Shown: piece by piece, positions 21,004 through 29,307 of the stretch
How positions within the stretch are numbered: position 1 is the first letter of the stretch
How the letters are laid out: the number at the start of each line of letters is the position of its first letter
Assembly: GCA_017645275.1 (NCBI GenBank)
Contig: JAGCPH010000051.1
Coordinates: 1-57,831 of the forward strand
Source of the DNA: Bacteroidales bacterium
GTDB taxonomy: Bacteria > Bacteroidota > Bacteroidia > Bacteroidales > F082
Length of the DNA stretch: 57,831 nt
Direction of reading: 5' to 3'
Notes under the pieces: model-generated
What the model was told of the DNA's origin: nothing
Database searches by the model: none
Seen by the model: the letters and a program-made list of their open reading frames with translations, nothing else
Position numbers and translations under genes: made by a program

Positions 21004-21918
21004 TTATAATTCTGTGAATCTTTTGACAATTTTTTCTCTGTAAGTGTTTGATACCGGCACCGATTCCAGTCCTGTCTGGTTGAAGTCGATGTAATAGCCT
21101 TCGTCTTCGGTGCGTATCAGCTTGATATTGTTAGTGTTGACGATATATGTGCGGTGGCATCGCATGAGTGGGGTGCCAGCCAGATTGTCTTCGATGGTCT
21201 GAATCTTGTTTCTTAAGACGAATGAGCTGATACCACCTTTATTATTATAGAATACGTTCACGTAGTTGCCTTCCGCCTTGATATAATAGATGTTTTCGAG
21301 CTTTACGGTGAATTTCAGTGCGCCCGTGTAGTCGTGGAAGTTGACGATGTCCGGTGTGTCGGTGACCATTGGCTCGCTAGTTGCGTTTTTCTGAGTTTTG
21401 GCAGCGTCGTTTTCGTTCGACTGTATCACACCTTTAGCGATTCTCAATACTCGTTGAGCGTCGAGGAGTGCGAAGCTTAAGTCGGTGACGATGAATGGGA
21501 ACCCCAGCGCGATGAAGGTGATAAGAATACTCTTTCCAATGATGAGAGCCTTGGAATAATCGCCTACATAATCTTCTACATGTATGATTCCCAATGAGAT
21601 ATAGGCGTGGAACAAGCCGATAAGCGCTATCTCGCCTAACATCCAGAAAATGTATTTGGGCAACGTGAAACGTATCAACCGTTTCGACATGTAAAACATC
21701 ATCACCCTGCTGAAAATCAAGAAGATAGTGGAGAAGATGATGAAGAACGCCGTATACATGAACTTGTCGGGATCTTCCAATGAGAACCACGATGTTGTGG
21801 TGTTAGACAAAGGAATATATACGGCTAAAAACGCTATCGCGAAGAGCACCGAGATGGTCACTTGCACGATAAGATTGTTTTTCTCTATCAGATAATGTGG
21901 AAGTTTTTTACTTTTCAT
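21004..21918 (-). CDS. Membrane-bound LytTR-family transcription regulator
   Basis: A 304-residue one-component regulator. Residues about 12-165 hold four predicted transmembrane helices (for example VQVTISVLFAIAFLAVYIPL and SILITFIALGFPFIV); the C-terminal 100 residues are a LytTR DNA-binding domain (ENIYYIKAEGNYVNVFY, NKIQTIEDNLAGTPLMRCHRTYIVN, VPVSNTYREKIVKRF). The frame is open to a TTG at 21939, but that codon is part of a TATATTTG promoter box, so ATG 21918 is chosen. It is divergent from the fabH operon, and seven 9-base direct repeats with LytTR-like spacing fill the gap. Likely autoregulated. It is followed by exbB 47 bases on. Confidence 0.9.
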   Translation of the reverse strand: MKSKKLPHYLIEKNNLIVQVTISVLFAIAFLAVYIPLSNTTTSWFSLEDPDKFMYTAFFIIFSTIFLIFSRVMMFYMSKRLIRFTLPKYIFWMLGEIALIGLFHAYISLGIIHVEDYVGDYSKALIIGKSILITFIALGFPFIVTDLSFALLDAQRVLRIAKGVIQSNENDAAKTQKNATSEPMVTDTPDIVNFHDYTGALKFTVKLENIYYIKAEGNYVNVFYNNKGGISSFVLRNKIQTIEDNLAGTPLMRCHRTYIVNTNNIKLIRTEDEGYYIDFNQTGLESVPVSNTYREKIVKRFTEL

Positions 21919-21936
21919 GGCGTAATTTTTACGATG

Positions 21937-21944
21937 CAAATATA
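21937..21944 (-). promoter_or_regulatory. -7 promoter box of the LytTR gene
   Basis: Minus-strand TATATTTG matches TAnnTTTG and lies 18 bases before the ATG. The nearest TTTG is only 15 bases away, so a proper -33 box is missing. The first TTCGTCACA repeat begins 25 bases upstream. Confidence 0.6.
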
Positions 21945-21969
21945 CAAATAATATTAATACAAACCTAAT

Positions 21970-22101
21970 TTCGTCACAAATTTTCCTAATTTCGTCACAG
22001 AAAAAATTTTTTCGTCACAATTTTATAAAATTTCGTCACAAAATGGCTAAATTCGTCACAAAAACCCGAAATTCGTCACAAAACACCCTGATTTCGTCAC
22101 A
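21970..22101 (+). promoter_or_regulatory. Seven phased TTCGTCACA direct repeats, probable LytTR operator
   Basis: Seven perfect copies of TTCGTCACA start at 21970, 21991, 22011, 22032, 22052, 22072 and 22093. The spacing is 21, 20, 21, 20, 20, 21 bases, two turns of B-DNA, while the 11-12 base spacers differ in sequence. LytTR proteins are known to bind 9-base direct repeats separated by about 12 bases, which fits the neighbouring LytTR gene. The array ends 28 bases before the fabH -7 box and starts 25 bases from the LytTR -7 box, so it could serve both promoters. The binding itself is inferred. Confidence 0.85.
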
Positions 22102-22128
22102 AAAATACACCAGCCCGTTTTTTGGGGG

Positions 22129-22136
22129 TACTTTTG
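22129..22136 (+). promoter_or_regulatory. -7 promoter box of the fabH operon
   Basis: TACTTTTG matches TAnnTTTG, 46 bases before the fabH ATG. There is no TTTG at the -33 distance; instead the last TTCGTCACA repeat lies just above that position, the arrangement of an activator-dependent promoter. Confidence 0.6.
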
Positions 22137-22182
22137 CGATGTTTGAAAACGAAAAATTAATTATTAACAAAACTTAGATATA

Positions 22183-23130
22183 ATGAAAATTTCAGGAATT
22201 GGTAGTTCGCTTCCAAAGCAGGTTGTTACAAACCAGATGCTTGCGGAGATTCTTGACACCTCAGACGAATGGATCACAACGCGTACTGGTATCAAGGAGC
22301 GTCGCGTGCTCTCGTCGGAGTATGTGCTCGACCTTGCAGTTGACGCTGCACAGAAGGCCCTCGTAGACGCTAACTTGGAGGCGAAAGACCTCGATTTCGT
22401 CATTGTTGCAAACGTCGTTAATGAATATGTGACACCAGCTCTCAGCTGCATTGTGAAAGAAAAGATTGGCGCCAAATGTCCTTGCATCGACCTCAACGGT
22501 GCCTGCGTAGGCTTCATCTATGCATGCGACATCGCGGAAGCATATTATAAAATAGGTAGAGTGAAGAACGTCCTCGTGGTATGTGCTGAGGCACCTGCCC
22601 ATATGCTCGACTGGCATGACCGCACATGCGCAGTGCTGTTCGGAGCAGGAGCAGGAGCGGCAGTACTCACACCAGGTGACAACATCATCACCACACGCCT
22701 CACCAGCAGCGACGGCTGGGACCGTCTCTATGAGATGCACGACCTGCAGTGGTGCCCGTTCGACAAGAAAGGCAGCACCAACCTCCCACTCGTGATGCAC
22801 GGCCAGGATGTGTTCCGCTTCGCCACATCGACATGTGTCAACGACCTCAACGTGGTGCTTAAAGAAGCTAATCTGACTGCCGACCAGATTGACACATATT
22901 TCATCCATCAGGCTAACTTGAGAATTATAAAATACATTGAACAGATGCTCGGACAGCCGGCAGAGAAGTTCCCGACCAATATCGAGAAATACGGTAACAC
23001 CTCATCGGCCAGCCTCCCGATTTTGCTCGACGAGACAAAACGCGCAGGCAAACTCCATGAAGGTGACATGATAGCTTTCAGCGCTTTCGGCGCAGGCCTC
23101 GTATCCGGAGCTATGATTATGAAATGGTAA
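22183..23130 (+). CDS. fabH: Beta-ketoacyl-ACP synthase III
   Basis: A 315-residue thiolase-fold enzyme that starts fatty acid chains by condensing an acyl-CoA with malonyl-ACP. The catalytic triad is visible: Cys108 (LNGACVGF), His242 (IHQANLR) and Asn272 (YGNTSSASLPI). DEWITTRTGIKERR is the typical N-terminal substrate-site block. It opens an eight-gene operon and is preceded by the LytTR-type repeat array. Relatives such as DarB-like or polyketide starter synthases cannot be excluded without a tree. Confidence 0.92.
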   Translation: MKISGIGSSLPKQVVTNQMLAEILDTSDEWITTRTGIKERRVLSSEYVLDLAVDAAQKALVDANLEAKDLDFVIVANVVNEYVTPALSCIVKEKIGAKCPCIDLNGACVGFIYACDIAEAYYKIGRVKNVLVVCAEAPAHMLDWHDRTCAVLFGAGAGAAVLTPGDNIITTRLTSSDGWDRLYEMHDLQWCPFDKKGSTNLPLVMHGQDVFRFATSTCVNDLNVVLKEANLTADQIDTYFIHQANLRIIKYIEQMLGQPAEKFPTNIEKYGNTSSASLPILLDETKRAGKLHEGDMIAFSAFGAGLVSGAMIMKW

Positions 23131-23148
23131 AATTGAAAACATACAGAA

Positions 23149-24387
23149 ATGAATAAAAGAAGAGTAGTTATTACAGGAATGGGCGTTGTCTCACCAGTGG
23201 GCAACAATATTGAGACATTCCATAAAAATATTATGAATGGTGTCTGTGGCATCGCTCCAATCACCAAATTCGACACCAGCGACCTCCCGTCAAAGGTGGC
23301 AGGCGAAGTGAAAGACTTCAACCCTGCGGAATACAACCTCGAGACGCCTTTCGTGCGTCGTAACGACTTGTTCTCGGTCTACGCCATGGCAGCAGCAGTG
23401 CAGGCCATGCAAGGTAACGAGGAAGGCTGGGATCCTGACCGTCTGGGCGTGTACATCGGCTCAGGCATCGGCGGTTTCGACACCATGATGCGCGAGATGC
23501 ATAAACTCGAGTTCGAAGGACCACGCTGGGTGTCACCATTGATGATCCCTACCATGATTGCTAACATGGCATCAGGCAACGTAGCAATCAAGTTTAACGC
23601 TCACGGAGTATGTATCCCAGTGGTGACAGCATGTGCTACAAGTACTAACGCCATCGGCGAGGCTTACAGAGCTATCAAGGACGGCTATGCTGACGGTATC
23701 ATCGCAGGCGGTACAGAAGCACCTATTAATAGATTGTCGATAGCAGGCTTCGCCAACGCTAAGGCTCTCACCAAGTCGGAAGATCCTAACGCAGCATCAC
23801 TGCCATTTGACGCACGCCGCGCAGGTTTCGTCATCGCTGAAGGCGCCGGCATAGTGCTGATGGAAGAATACGAACATGCCAAGAAACGCGGAGCAACCAT
23901 CTACGCTGAGGTATGCGGCTACGGCAACACCTGCGACGGTCACCATGTGACAGCACCGCATCCGGAAGGCACATACGCTGCCAAGTCAATCAAGATGGCA
24001 TTGGACGAGGCTGGCTACCAGACAGGCAAAGACGTGCTTTACGTCAACGCACACGGAACAGGCACATCGCTCAACGACTCATCAGAGACCAAAGCCTTGA
24101 AGCTCGCATTGGGTGAGACAGAGGCACGCAGAGCTATGATAAGCTCAACAAAATCAATGATGGGACACCTCCTCGGAGCAGCAGGAGCGGTGGAGATTAT
24201 TGCCTCGGTGCTCGCTTTGCGCGACGGCATGGTGCCACCAACCATCAACCTCAACGAGCCTGACCCAGTCTGCGACCTCAACTACACACCAAACAAGGCA
24301 GTGAAAGCTGACTTGACCATCGCAGTGTCAGAATCACTCGGCTTTGGCGGTCACAACGGAGCGGTAGCATTAAGACCTATTAAGTAA
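23149..24387 (+). CDS. fabF: Beta-ketoacyl-ACP synthase II
   Basis: A 412-residue elongating condensing enzyme. Cys162 (VVTACATSTNAIGEA), His302 (NAHGTGTSLND) and His340 (STKSMMGHLLGAAGAVE) form the Cys-His-His triad, with Lys335 in place. Length and motifs fit FabF. It lies 18 bases behind fabH. Because this operon also carries an ACP, the enzyme may serve a dedicated lipid path rather than bulk fatty acid synthesis. Confidence 0.94.
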   Translation: MNKRRVVITGMGVVSPVGNNIETFHKNIMNGVCGIAPITKFDTSDLPSKVAGEVKDFNPAEYNLETPFVRRNDLFSVYAMAAAVQAMQGNEEGWDPDRLGVYIGSGIGGFDTMMREMHKLEFEGPRWVSPLMIPTMIANMASGNVAIKFNAHGVCIPVVTACATSTNAIGEAYRAIKDGYADGIIAGGTEAPINRLSIAGFANAKALTKSEDPNAASLPFDARRAGFVIAEGAGIVLMEEYEHAKKRGATIYAEVCGYGNTCDGHHVTAPHPEGTYAAKSIKMALDEAGYQTGKDVLYVNAHGTGTSLNDSSETKALKLALGETEARRAMISSTKSMMGHLLGAAGAVEIIASVLALRDGMVPPTINLNEPDPVCDLNYTPNKAVKADLTIAVSESLGFGGHNGAVALRPIK

Positions 24388-24408
24388 ATTATTGAAAATC
24401 ATATAGCT

Positions 24409-24834
24409 ATGACAAGAGAAGAATTGAAAAACTACTTACCTCATCGCGAGCCTATGTTGCTCATTGACGAGATTGACATCGACGACCAGCATGTCGGTCA
24501 TGCCAAATATCATGTCAAGGGCGATGAGTTCTTCCTCCAGGGACACTTCCCGGGCAACCCAGTGGTGCCGGGCGTCATCCTCTGCGAGATTATGGCCCAG
24601 AGCTGCGCTCTCCTTATGAAGGATGACCTTCCAGGTAATCTTACATTCTACACCGGCATCAACAACGTGCGTTTCAAGAACCAGGTTCTTCCGGGTGACA
24701 CCGTCGAAGTGGAGTCAGTCTTGACAGCACACCGCGCCAACATCTATTTCTGCGACGCTAAATTGAGTGTCAGAGGAAAACAGTGTGTCAGCGGCAGCTT
24801 GTCGTTTGCCCTCGTTCCCAAACCAGAAAAATAA
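24409..24834 (+). CDS. fabZ: 3-hydroxyacyl-ACP dehydratase, FabZ type
   Basis: A 141-residue hotdog-fold protein with the dehydratase site GHFPGNPVVPGVILCEIMAQ: His46 and Glu60. It removes water from 3-hydroxyacyl-ACP to give the trans-2-enoyl thioester. Third gene of the operon, 21 bases after fabF. Confidence 0.94.
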   Translation: MTREELKNYLPHREPMLLIDEIDIDDQHVGHAKYHVKGDEFFLQGHFPGNPVVPGVILCEIMAQSCALLMKDDLPGNLTFYTGINNVRFKNQVLPGDTVEVESVLTAHRANIYFCDAKLSVRGKQCVSGSLSFALVPKPEK

Positions 24835-24848
24835 TTGTATAATATAAA

Positions 24849-25670
24849 ATGAAGAAAGAATTTCAAATTGTTGTGTTGGCAAAACAGGTGCCTGATACCA
24901 AGAACGTTGGTAAGGACGCCATGAATGCCGACGGCACTATCAACCGCGCTGCGCTTCCTGCCATCTTCAACCCTGATGACATGAAAGCTCTCGAGATGGC
25001 TCTTGAGTGCCGTGATAGAATAAAAGCAGAGAACAACATCGACGTCAAAGTGACCGTCATCACCATGGGACCTCCACGCGCCAACGAGATCATCCGCGAG
25101 GCATTGTATCGCGGCGCAGATAACGGTTTTGTGGTCAGCGACAAACGTTTCGCAGCATCAGACACATTGGCAACATCATATGCTTTGTCGATGGCTATCA
25201 AGAAGTTAGGTCGTTACGACGTGGTCTTTACAGGCCGTCAGGCTATCGATGGTGACACCGCACAGGTGGGACCTCAGACAGCTGAGAAACTCGAAGTGCC
25301 ACAGATCACATACGCCGACGAGCTCATCGCAGTGACCCCGGAGACCATCCGTCTCAAGAGAGTGCTCCAGCACGGCATCGAGGTGGTCGAGACTAAGCTC
25401 CCGGCCCTAGTGACAGTACACGGCAACGCCAAAGACTGCCGCTCACGCCACGCTCATCTCGTGATCAAGAAGAAAAACACAGAAATCCCAATGTGGACAG
25501 CCGATGACATCAACCCTGACTTCGACCGTTTGGGCGGAAAAGGCTCTCCTACAAAGGTGAAAAACATCGAGAATGTCGTTCTCACAAAGAAAGAAAGTAT
25601 CACAATCAACAGTGATGACGAGGGTATCAGAGGATTGATCGAAGACCTCACAGCATCACATATTTTCTAA
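24849..25670 (+). CDS. etfB: Electron transfer flavoprotein subunit beta
   Basis: A 273-residue EtfB. The N-terminal VVLAKQVPDTKNV and FNPDDMKALEMAL blocks, and the nucleotide-binding stretch FTGRQAIDGDTAQVGPQTAE, are typical. It forms a heterodimer with the EtfA encoded two genes on and should pass electrons to or from the acyl-CoA dehydrogenase of the same operon. Whether it binds a second FAD and bifurcates cannot be read by eye. It follows fabZ by 14 bases. Confidence 0.93.
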   Translation: MKKEFQIVVLAKQVPDTKNVGKDAMNADGTINRAALPAIFNPDDMKALEMALECRDRIKAENNIDVKVTVITMGPPRANEIIREALYRGADNGFVVSDKRFAASDTLATSYALSMAIKKLGRYDVVFTGRQAIDGDTAQVGPQTAEKLEVPQITYADELIAVTPETIRLKRVLQHGIEVVETKLPALVTVHGNAKDCRSRHAHLVIKKKNTEIPMWTADDINPDFDRLGGKGSPTKVKNIENVVLTKKESITINSDDEGIRGLIEDLTASHIF

Positions 25671-25717
25671 GATATAAAGATTAAAATTTTAAGAATAAAA
25701 TTAAAAAGAATATAGCT

Positions 25718-25954
25718 ATGACAACAAAAGAAAGAATCACTGAAATCATCGTTAACAAACTGAATTGCGATCCAGCACAGGTTACAGAAGACGCCGGCTT
25801 CGTCACCACATTGGGTGCCGACTCACTCGACATCGTTGAGTTGATTATGGACATCGAGCGCGAGTTCGAGATCACCATTCCGGATAACATGACAGAAAAG
25901 ATCGTCACAGTGGGCGACGCAATCAAAGTTGTTGAAGAAATCAAGGCAAAATAA
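25718..25954 (+). CDS. acpP: Acyl carrier protein
   Basis: A 78-residue acidic four-helix protein with the phosphopantetheine site LGADSLDIVELIMDIE (Ser36). It carries the growing acyl chain. Its position is unusual: it lies between etfB and etfA, and its stop overlaps the etfA start by one base (TAATG). This suggests that the ETF and dehydrogenase act on an ACP-bound chain, which is an inference. Confidence 0.95.
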   Translation: MTTKERITEIIVNKLNCDPAQVTEDAGFVTTLGADSLDIVELIMDIEREFEITIPDNMTEKIVTVGDAIKVVEEIKAK

Positions 25955-26949
25955 TGAATAACATTATTGTATATTGTGAAGTAAAAGACGACGGCAAGAT
26001 CGCCGATGTGAGCTTGGAGCTCTGCTCGAAGGCTCGTCATCTGGCCGACCGACTCAACGTCAACGTTGACGCCGCTGTCATAGGCAACAACCTCAAAGGT
26101 CTTGAGAATGAGTTGTTTACACACGGTGTGAACACTGTGTTCTGCCTCGAGGACTCACGTCTGTCGTTCTACCAGACGTTGCCACATTTCAGTGTTATGA
26201 CCAAGCTCATCGAACGCGAGAAGCCGTATTCAGTGCTCTTCGGAGCTACTCCAGTTGGCCGTGACCTCGGTCCGAGAGTGGCGTCATATCTCCGTTGCGG
26301 CCTCACCGCCGACTGCACAGCCCTCGACATTGACGAGAACGGCAACCTGATGCAGATCCGTCCGGCTTTCGGCGGCAACATCATCGCCACCATCATCTGC
26401 CCGGACGTGCGCCCGCAGATGGCCACAGTGCGTGAAGGCGTCATGAAACAGGAAGTGTTTGAGAAACAGAAGAATACAGCTGTTGTGAAACTCAACGCAT
26501 CAGAGTTTTTGAATGAAGCCGACTTCGTGGTGAAGATTATCGAGCGTAAGCTTGAAGAGAAGAAAATCGATATCAAAGGCGCTCCAATCATCGTGTCAGG
26601 TGGTTACGGCATGGGCTGCAAAGAGAACTTCAAGCTCTTGCATGAACTCGCAGACCTCCTCGGTGGAGAAGTCGGTGCAACACGTGCCGCTGTCGACGCC
26701 GGTTTCGCAGAACCAGAACGCCAGGTCGGTCAGACAGGTGTCACAGTGCGTCCGAAAGTGTATATCGCTTGCGGTATCTCAGGCGCAGTGCAGCACCGCT
26801 CGGGCATGGAACAGTCAGCGTTGATCATATCCATCAACACCGACCCGCACGCTCCAATCAACTCTATCGCTGACTACGTCATCACTGGTGACGCAGCCGA
26901 TGTAGTGTCGAAGATGATAAAATATTGTAAATCAAATAGTAAGAAATAA
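25954..26949 (+). CDS. etfA: Electron transfer flavoprotein subunit alpha
   Basis: A 331-residue EtfA with the C-terminal FAD domain: KENFKLLHELADLLGGEVGA, VGQTGVTVRPKVYIACGISGAVQH and NTDPHAPINSIADY. In the flavin-contacting motif that reads GGRG in well-studied ETFs the sequence here is GGYG (Tyr218), so a normally conserved Arg is replaced. It overlaps acpP and the dehydrogenase by one base on each side. Confidence 0.94.
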   Translation: MNNIIVYCEVKDDGKIADVSLELCSKARHLADRLNVNVDAAVIGNNLKGLENELFTHGVNTVFCLEDSRLSFYQTLPHFSVMTKLIEREKPYSVLFGATPVGRDLGPRVASYLRCGLTADCTALDIDENGNLMQIRPAFGGNIIATIICPDVRPQMATVREGVMKQEVFEKQKNTAVVKLNASEFLNEADFVVKIIERKLEEKKIDIKGAPIIVSGGYGMGCKENFKLLHELADLLGGEVGATRAAVDAGFAEPERQVGQTGVTVRPKVYIACGISGAVQHRSGMEQSALIISINTDPHAPINSIADYVITGDAADVVSKMIKYCKSNSKK

Positions 26950-28529
26950 TGAACTTTTATCAAGATAATAAAAGCCTCGCTTTCTATCTGAACCATCCTA
27001 AGATGGCTGAGATCGTCCGCATGAAGGAAAACGACTTCGTGGACGCTGAGAACGACGAGCTGGCACCAAAGAGCGTGGAAGACGCTATCGACAACTACGA
27101 CAAGGTGTTGGACATCGTTGGTGAGCTCTGCGGTGACGTGTTGGACGTGAACGCCGAGGCAGTCGATATTGAAGGCCCGAAAATTGTTGACAACGCTATC
27201 GTTTACGCTAAGGGAACACAGCAGAATCACGAGGCTATGCGTGACGCCGGTCTTTATGGTATGGCACTCCCACGCAAATACAACGGACTTAACTTCTCAT
27301 ATGTGCCTTACGTGATGGCAGCCGAGATGGTGTCACGCGCTGACGCAGGCTTCGCCAACATCTGGGGCTTGCAGGACTGCGCCGAGACAATCCTCAAATT
27401 CGCTGACGACGCTATCAAAGACGAGTACTTGCCACGTATCTACAAAGGCGACACATGCTCTATGGACCTCACAGAGCCTGACGCAGGTTCAGACCTTCAG
27501 TCAGTACAGCTGAAAGCTACATTCGATGAGAAGGCTAACACCTGGAGACTCAACGGCGTGAAACGTTTCATCACCAATGGTGATGCAGACATCAAGCTGG
27601 TGCTCGCACGCTCTGAAGAGGGTAGCACCGACGGTCGTGGCCTTTCACTGTTCGTCTACGACAGAAAAGAGAAAGCCGTAACAGTACGTCGTATCGAGAA
27701 CAAGATGGGTATCCACGGCTCACCGACAGCGGAGTTGGTGTTCAACAACGCTCCTGCTAAACTCGTTGGCGACCGTAAGATGGGTCTTATAAAATACGTC
27801 ATGTCGCTGATGAACGGCGCACGTTTAGGCGTTGGTGCCCAGTCAGTGGGACTCGCCGAGGCAGCAGTGCGCGACGCAGAGGAATATGCCGACCAGCGTG
27901 AACAGTTTGGCAAGAAAATCAAAGAGTTCGTGGCAGTGCAGGACATACTTGACCTGATGCGCGCCAAGACCGACGCAGCTCGCTCATTGCTTTATGAGAC
28001 AGCACGTTACGTCGAGACGAACAAGAAGATTGCCGACATGCTTACACCAGTGTTGAAGATGTTTGCCAGCGAATGGGCTAACCAGATCGCTTACGACGAC
28101 ATCCAGATCCACGGCGGTTCAGGCTTCATGAAGGAATACAAATGCGAGCGCCTCTATCGTGACGCACGTATCTTGACCATCTACGAAGGTACCTCACAGC
28201 TCCAGGTCGTGGCAGCAGCACGTTTCTTAGGAAACGGCGCATATCTCAAGTATATCGCTGATCTCGATAACTTTGAATATTCTGAAGAATTACTGCCATT
28301 ACGCGACAAACTTCGTGCCATGACAGAAAAATACAAAGAGATTTTCGAGCTTTCAGGCAATAAAGAGACCCACCACAGACGTTTAGTAGAAGCGGTTGGT
28401 TACATCATCATGGGTTATCTCATGCTTCAGGACGCCACACGTTGCGCTGATTTCAGAAAATCATGCGAAGACATTATCAAATTAGGTAAAGGAGAAATTG
28501 CAAAAACTTATGAATATGTTAAAGAATAG
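26949..28529 (+). CDS. Acyl-CoA dehydrogenase family flavoprotein
   Basis: A 526-residue ACAD, larger than the 380-residue butyryl/short-chain type because of about 60 extra N-terminal and 90 extra C-terminal residues. FAD/substrate motifs are LTEPDAGSDLQSVQLKA and RFITNGDADI; the catalytic base fits Glu413 in IYEGTSQLQ, and QIHGGSGFMKEYKCERLYRDARI is conserved. The family makes or reduces an alpha,beta double bond with ETF as partner. In this fab operon with an ACP and no visible enoyl reductase it may act as an ETF-linked enoyl-thioester reductase or as a desaturating enzyme; the direction cannot be told from sequence. Confidence 0.9.
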   Translation: MNFYQDNKSLAFYLNHPKMAEIVRMKENDFVDAENDELAPKSVEDAIDNYDKVLDIVGELCGDVLDVNAEAVDIEGPKIVDNAIVYAKGTQQNHEAMRDAGLYGMALPRKYNGLNFSYVPYVMAAEMVSRADAGFANIWGLQDCAETILKFADDAIKDEYLPRIYKGDTCSMDLTEPDAGSDLQSVQLKATFDEKANTWRLNGVKRFITNGDADIKLVLARSEEGSTDGRGLSLFVYDRKEKAVTVRRIENKMGIHGSPTAELVFNNAPAKLVGDRKMGLIKYVMSLMNGARLGVGAQSVGLAEAAVRDAEEYADQREQFGKKIKEFVAVQDILDLMRAKTDAARSLLYETARYVETNKKIADMLTPVLKMFASEWANQIAYDDIQIHGGSGFMKEYKCERLYRDARILTIYEGTSQLQVVAAARFLGNGAYLKYIADLDNFEYSEELLPLRDKLRAMTEKYKEIFELSGNKETHHRRLVEAVGYIIMGYLMLQDATRCADFRKSCEDIIKLGKGEIAKTYEYVKE

Positions 28530-29253
28530 AACAGCTATAATCACCGGTGCCGCTAGAGGTATCGGCAAGGCCATCGCAAAGCGTTACGCTATGGAAGGCT
28601 GCAATATCGCTATCACAGATATCAACGAAGACAATATTAACGCCACTGTCGCTGAACTCAGCGAGCTTGGCACACAGGTTAAAGGTTACGTGTCGAACGC
28701 AGCAGATTTCGCTGACGTTGAGAAGACTGTCAACCAGATCATGGCAGATTTCGGTCGCATCGATATCCTCGTCAACAACGCAGGCATCACCAAAGACGGC
28801 TTGATGCTTCGTATGACTGAAGCACAATGGGATGCAGTTCTTACAGTGAACCTGAAGTCAGCATTCAACTACATCCATGCTGTGTTACCAATCATGGCAC
28901 GTCAGAAGGGTGGTAGCATCATCAATATGGCTAGCGTCGTCGGCGTGAGCGGCAACGCAGGTCAGGCTAACTACTCAGCATCAAAGGCCGGTTTGATCGG
29001 TCTCGCCAAGTCAATCGCCAAGGAGATGGGTAGCCGTGGCATCCGCGCCAACTGTATCGCTCCAGGTTATATCGAGAGCGACATGACAAAGGCTCTTCCT
29101 GAAGAAGTGAGAAAAGAATGGGCAAGCAAGATTCCGTTGAGAAGAGGTGGTACACCGGAAGACGTCGCCAACGTGGCGTTGTTCCTCGCATCAGACCTCT
29201 CAAGCTATGTCACCGGACAGGTGATCAACTGCTGCGGCGGTATGCAGTGCTAA
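28510..29253 (+). CDS. fabG: 3-oxoacyl-ACP reductase, FabG type
   Basis: A 247-residue short-chain dehydrogenase. Rossmann motif ITGAARGIGKAI near the N-terminus, NNAG, the catalytic Ser in NMASVVG, YSASK (Tyr-x-x-x-Lys), then APGYIESDMTKALPEEV and a C-terminal VTGQVINCCGG. It reduces 3-oxoacyl-ACP with NAD(P)H. ATG 28510 was chosen by length against FabG relatives; ATG 28516 is also possible. The start lies inside the last codons of the dehydrogenase gene, a 20-base overlap. It ends the operon before a strong terminator. Confidence 0.93.
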   Translation: MNMLKNRTAIITGAARGIGKAIAKRYAMEGCNIAITDINEDNINATVAELSELGTQVKGYVSNAADFADVEKTVNQIMADFGRIDILVNNAGITKDGLMLRMTEAQWDAVLTVNLKSAFNYIHAVLPIMARQKGGSIINMASVVGVSGNAGQANYSASKAGLIGLAKSIAKEMGSRGIRANCIAPGYIESDMTKALPEEVRKEWASKIPLRRGGTPEDVANVALFLASDLSSYVTGQVINCCGGMQC

Positions 29254-29270
29254 AAGTTAGCAGAATGAAT

Positions 29271-29291
29271 GTTAATAGTTAACAGTTAATA
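29271..29291. repeat. Short heptamer repeat behind fabG
   Basis: GTTAATA, GTTAACA, GTTAATA follow each other without a gap. The 7-base period is the same as in the larger repeat at 10020-10117. Confidence 0.5.
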
Positions 29292-29307
29292 TTAGTTGCA
29301 TTTGTTT

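Noticed and set aside
21970-22101. CRISPR array
   Set aside because: The repeated unit is only 9 bases and the spacers 11-12 bases, far too short, and no cas genes are near; the step of two helical turns fits protein binding sites.
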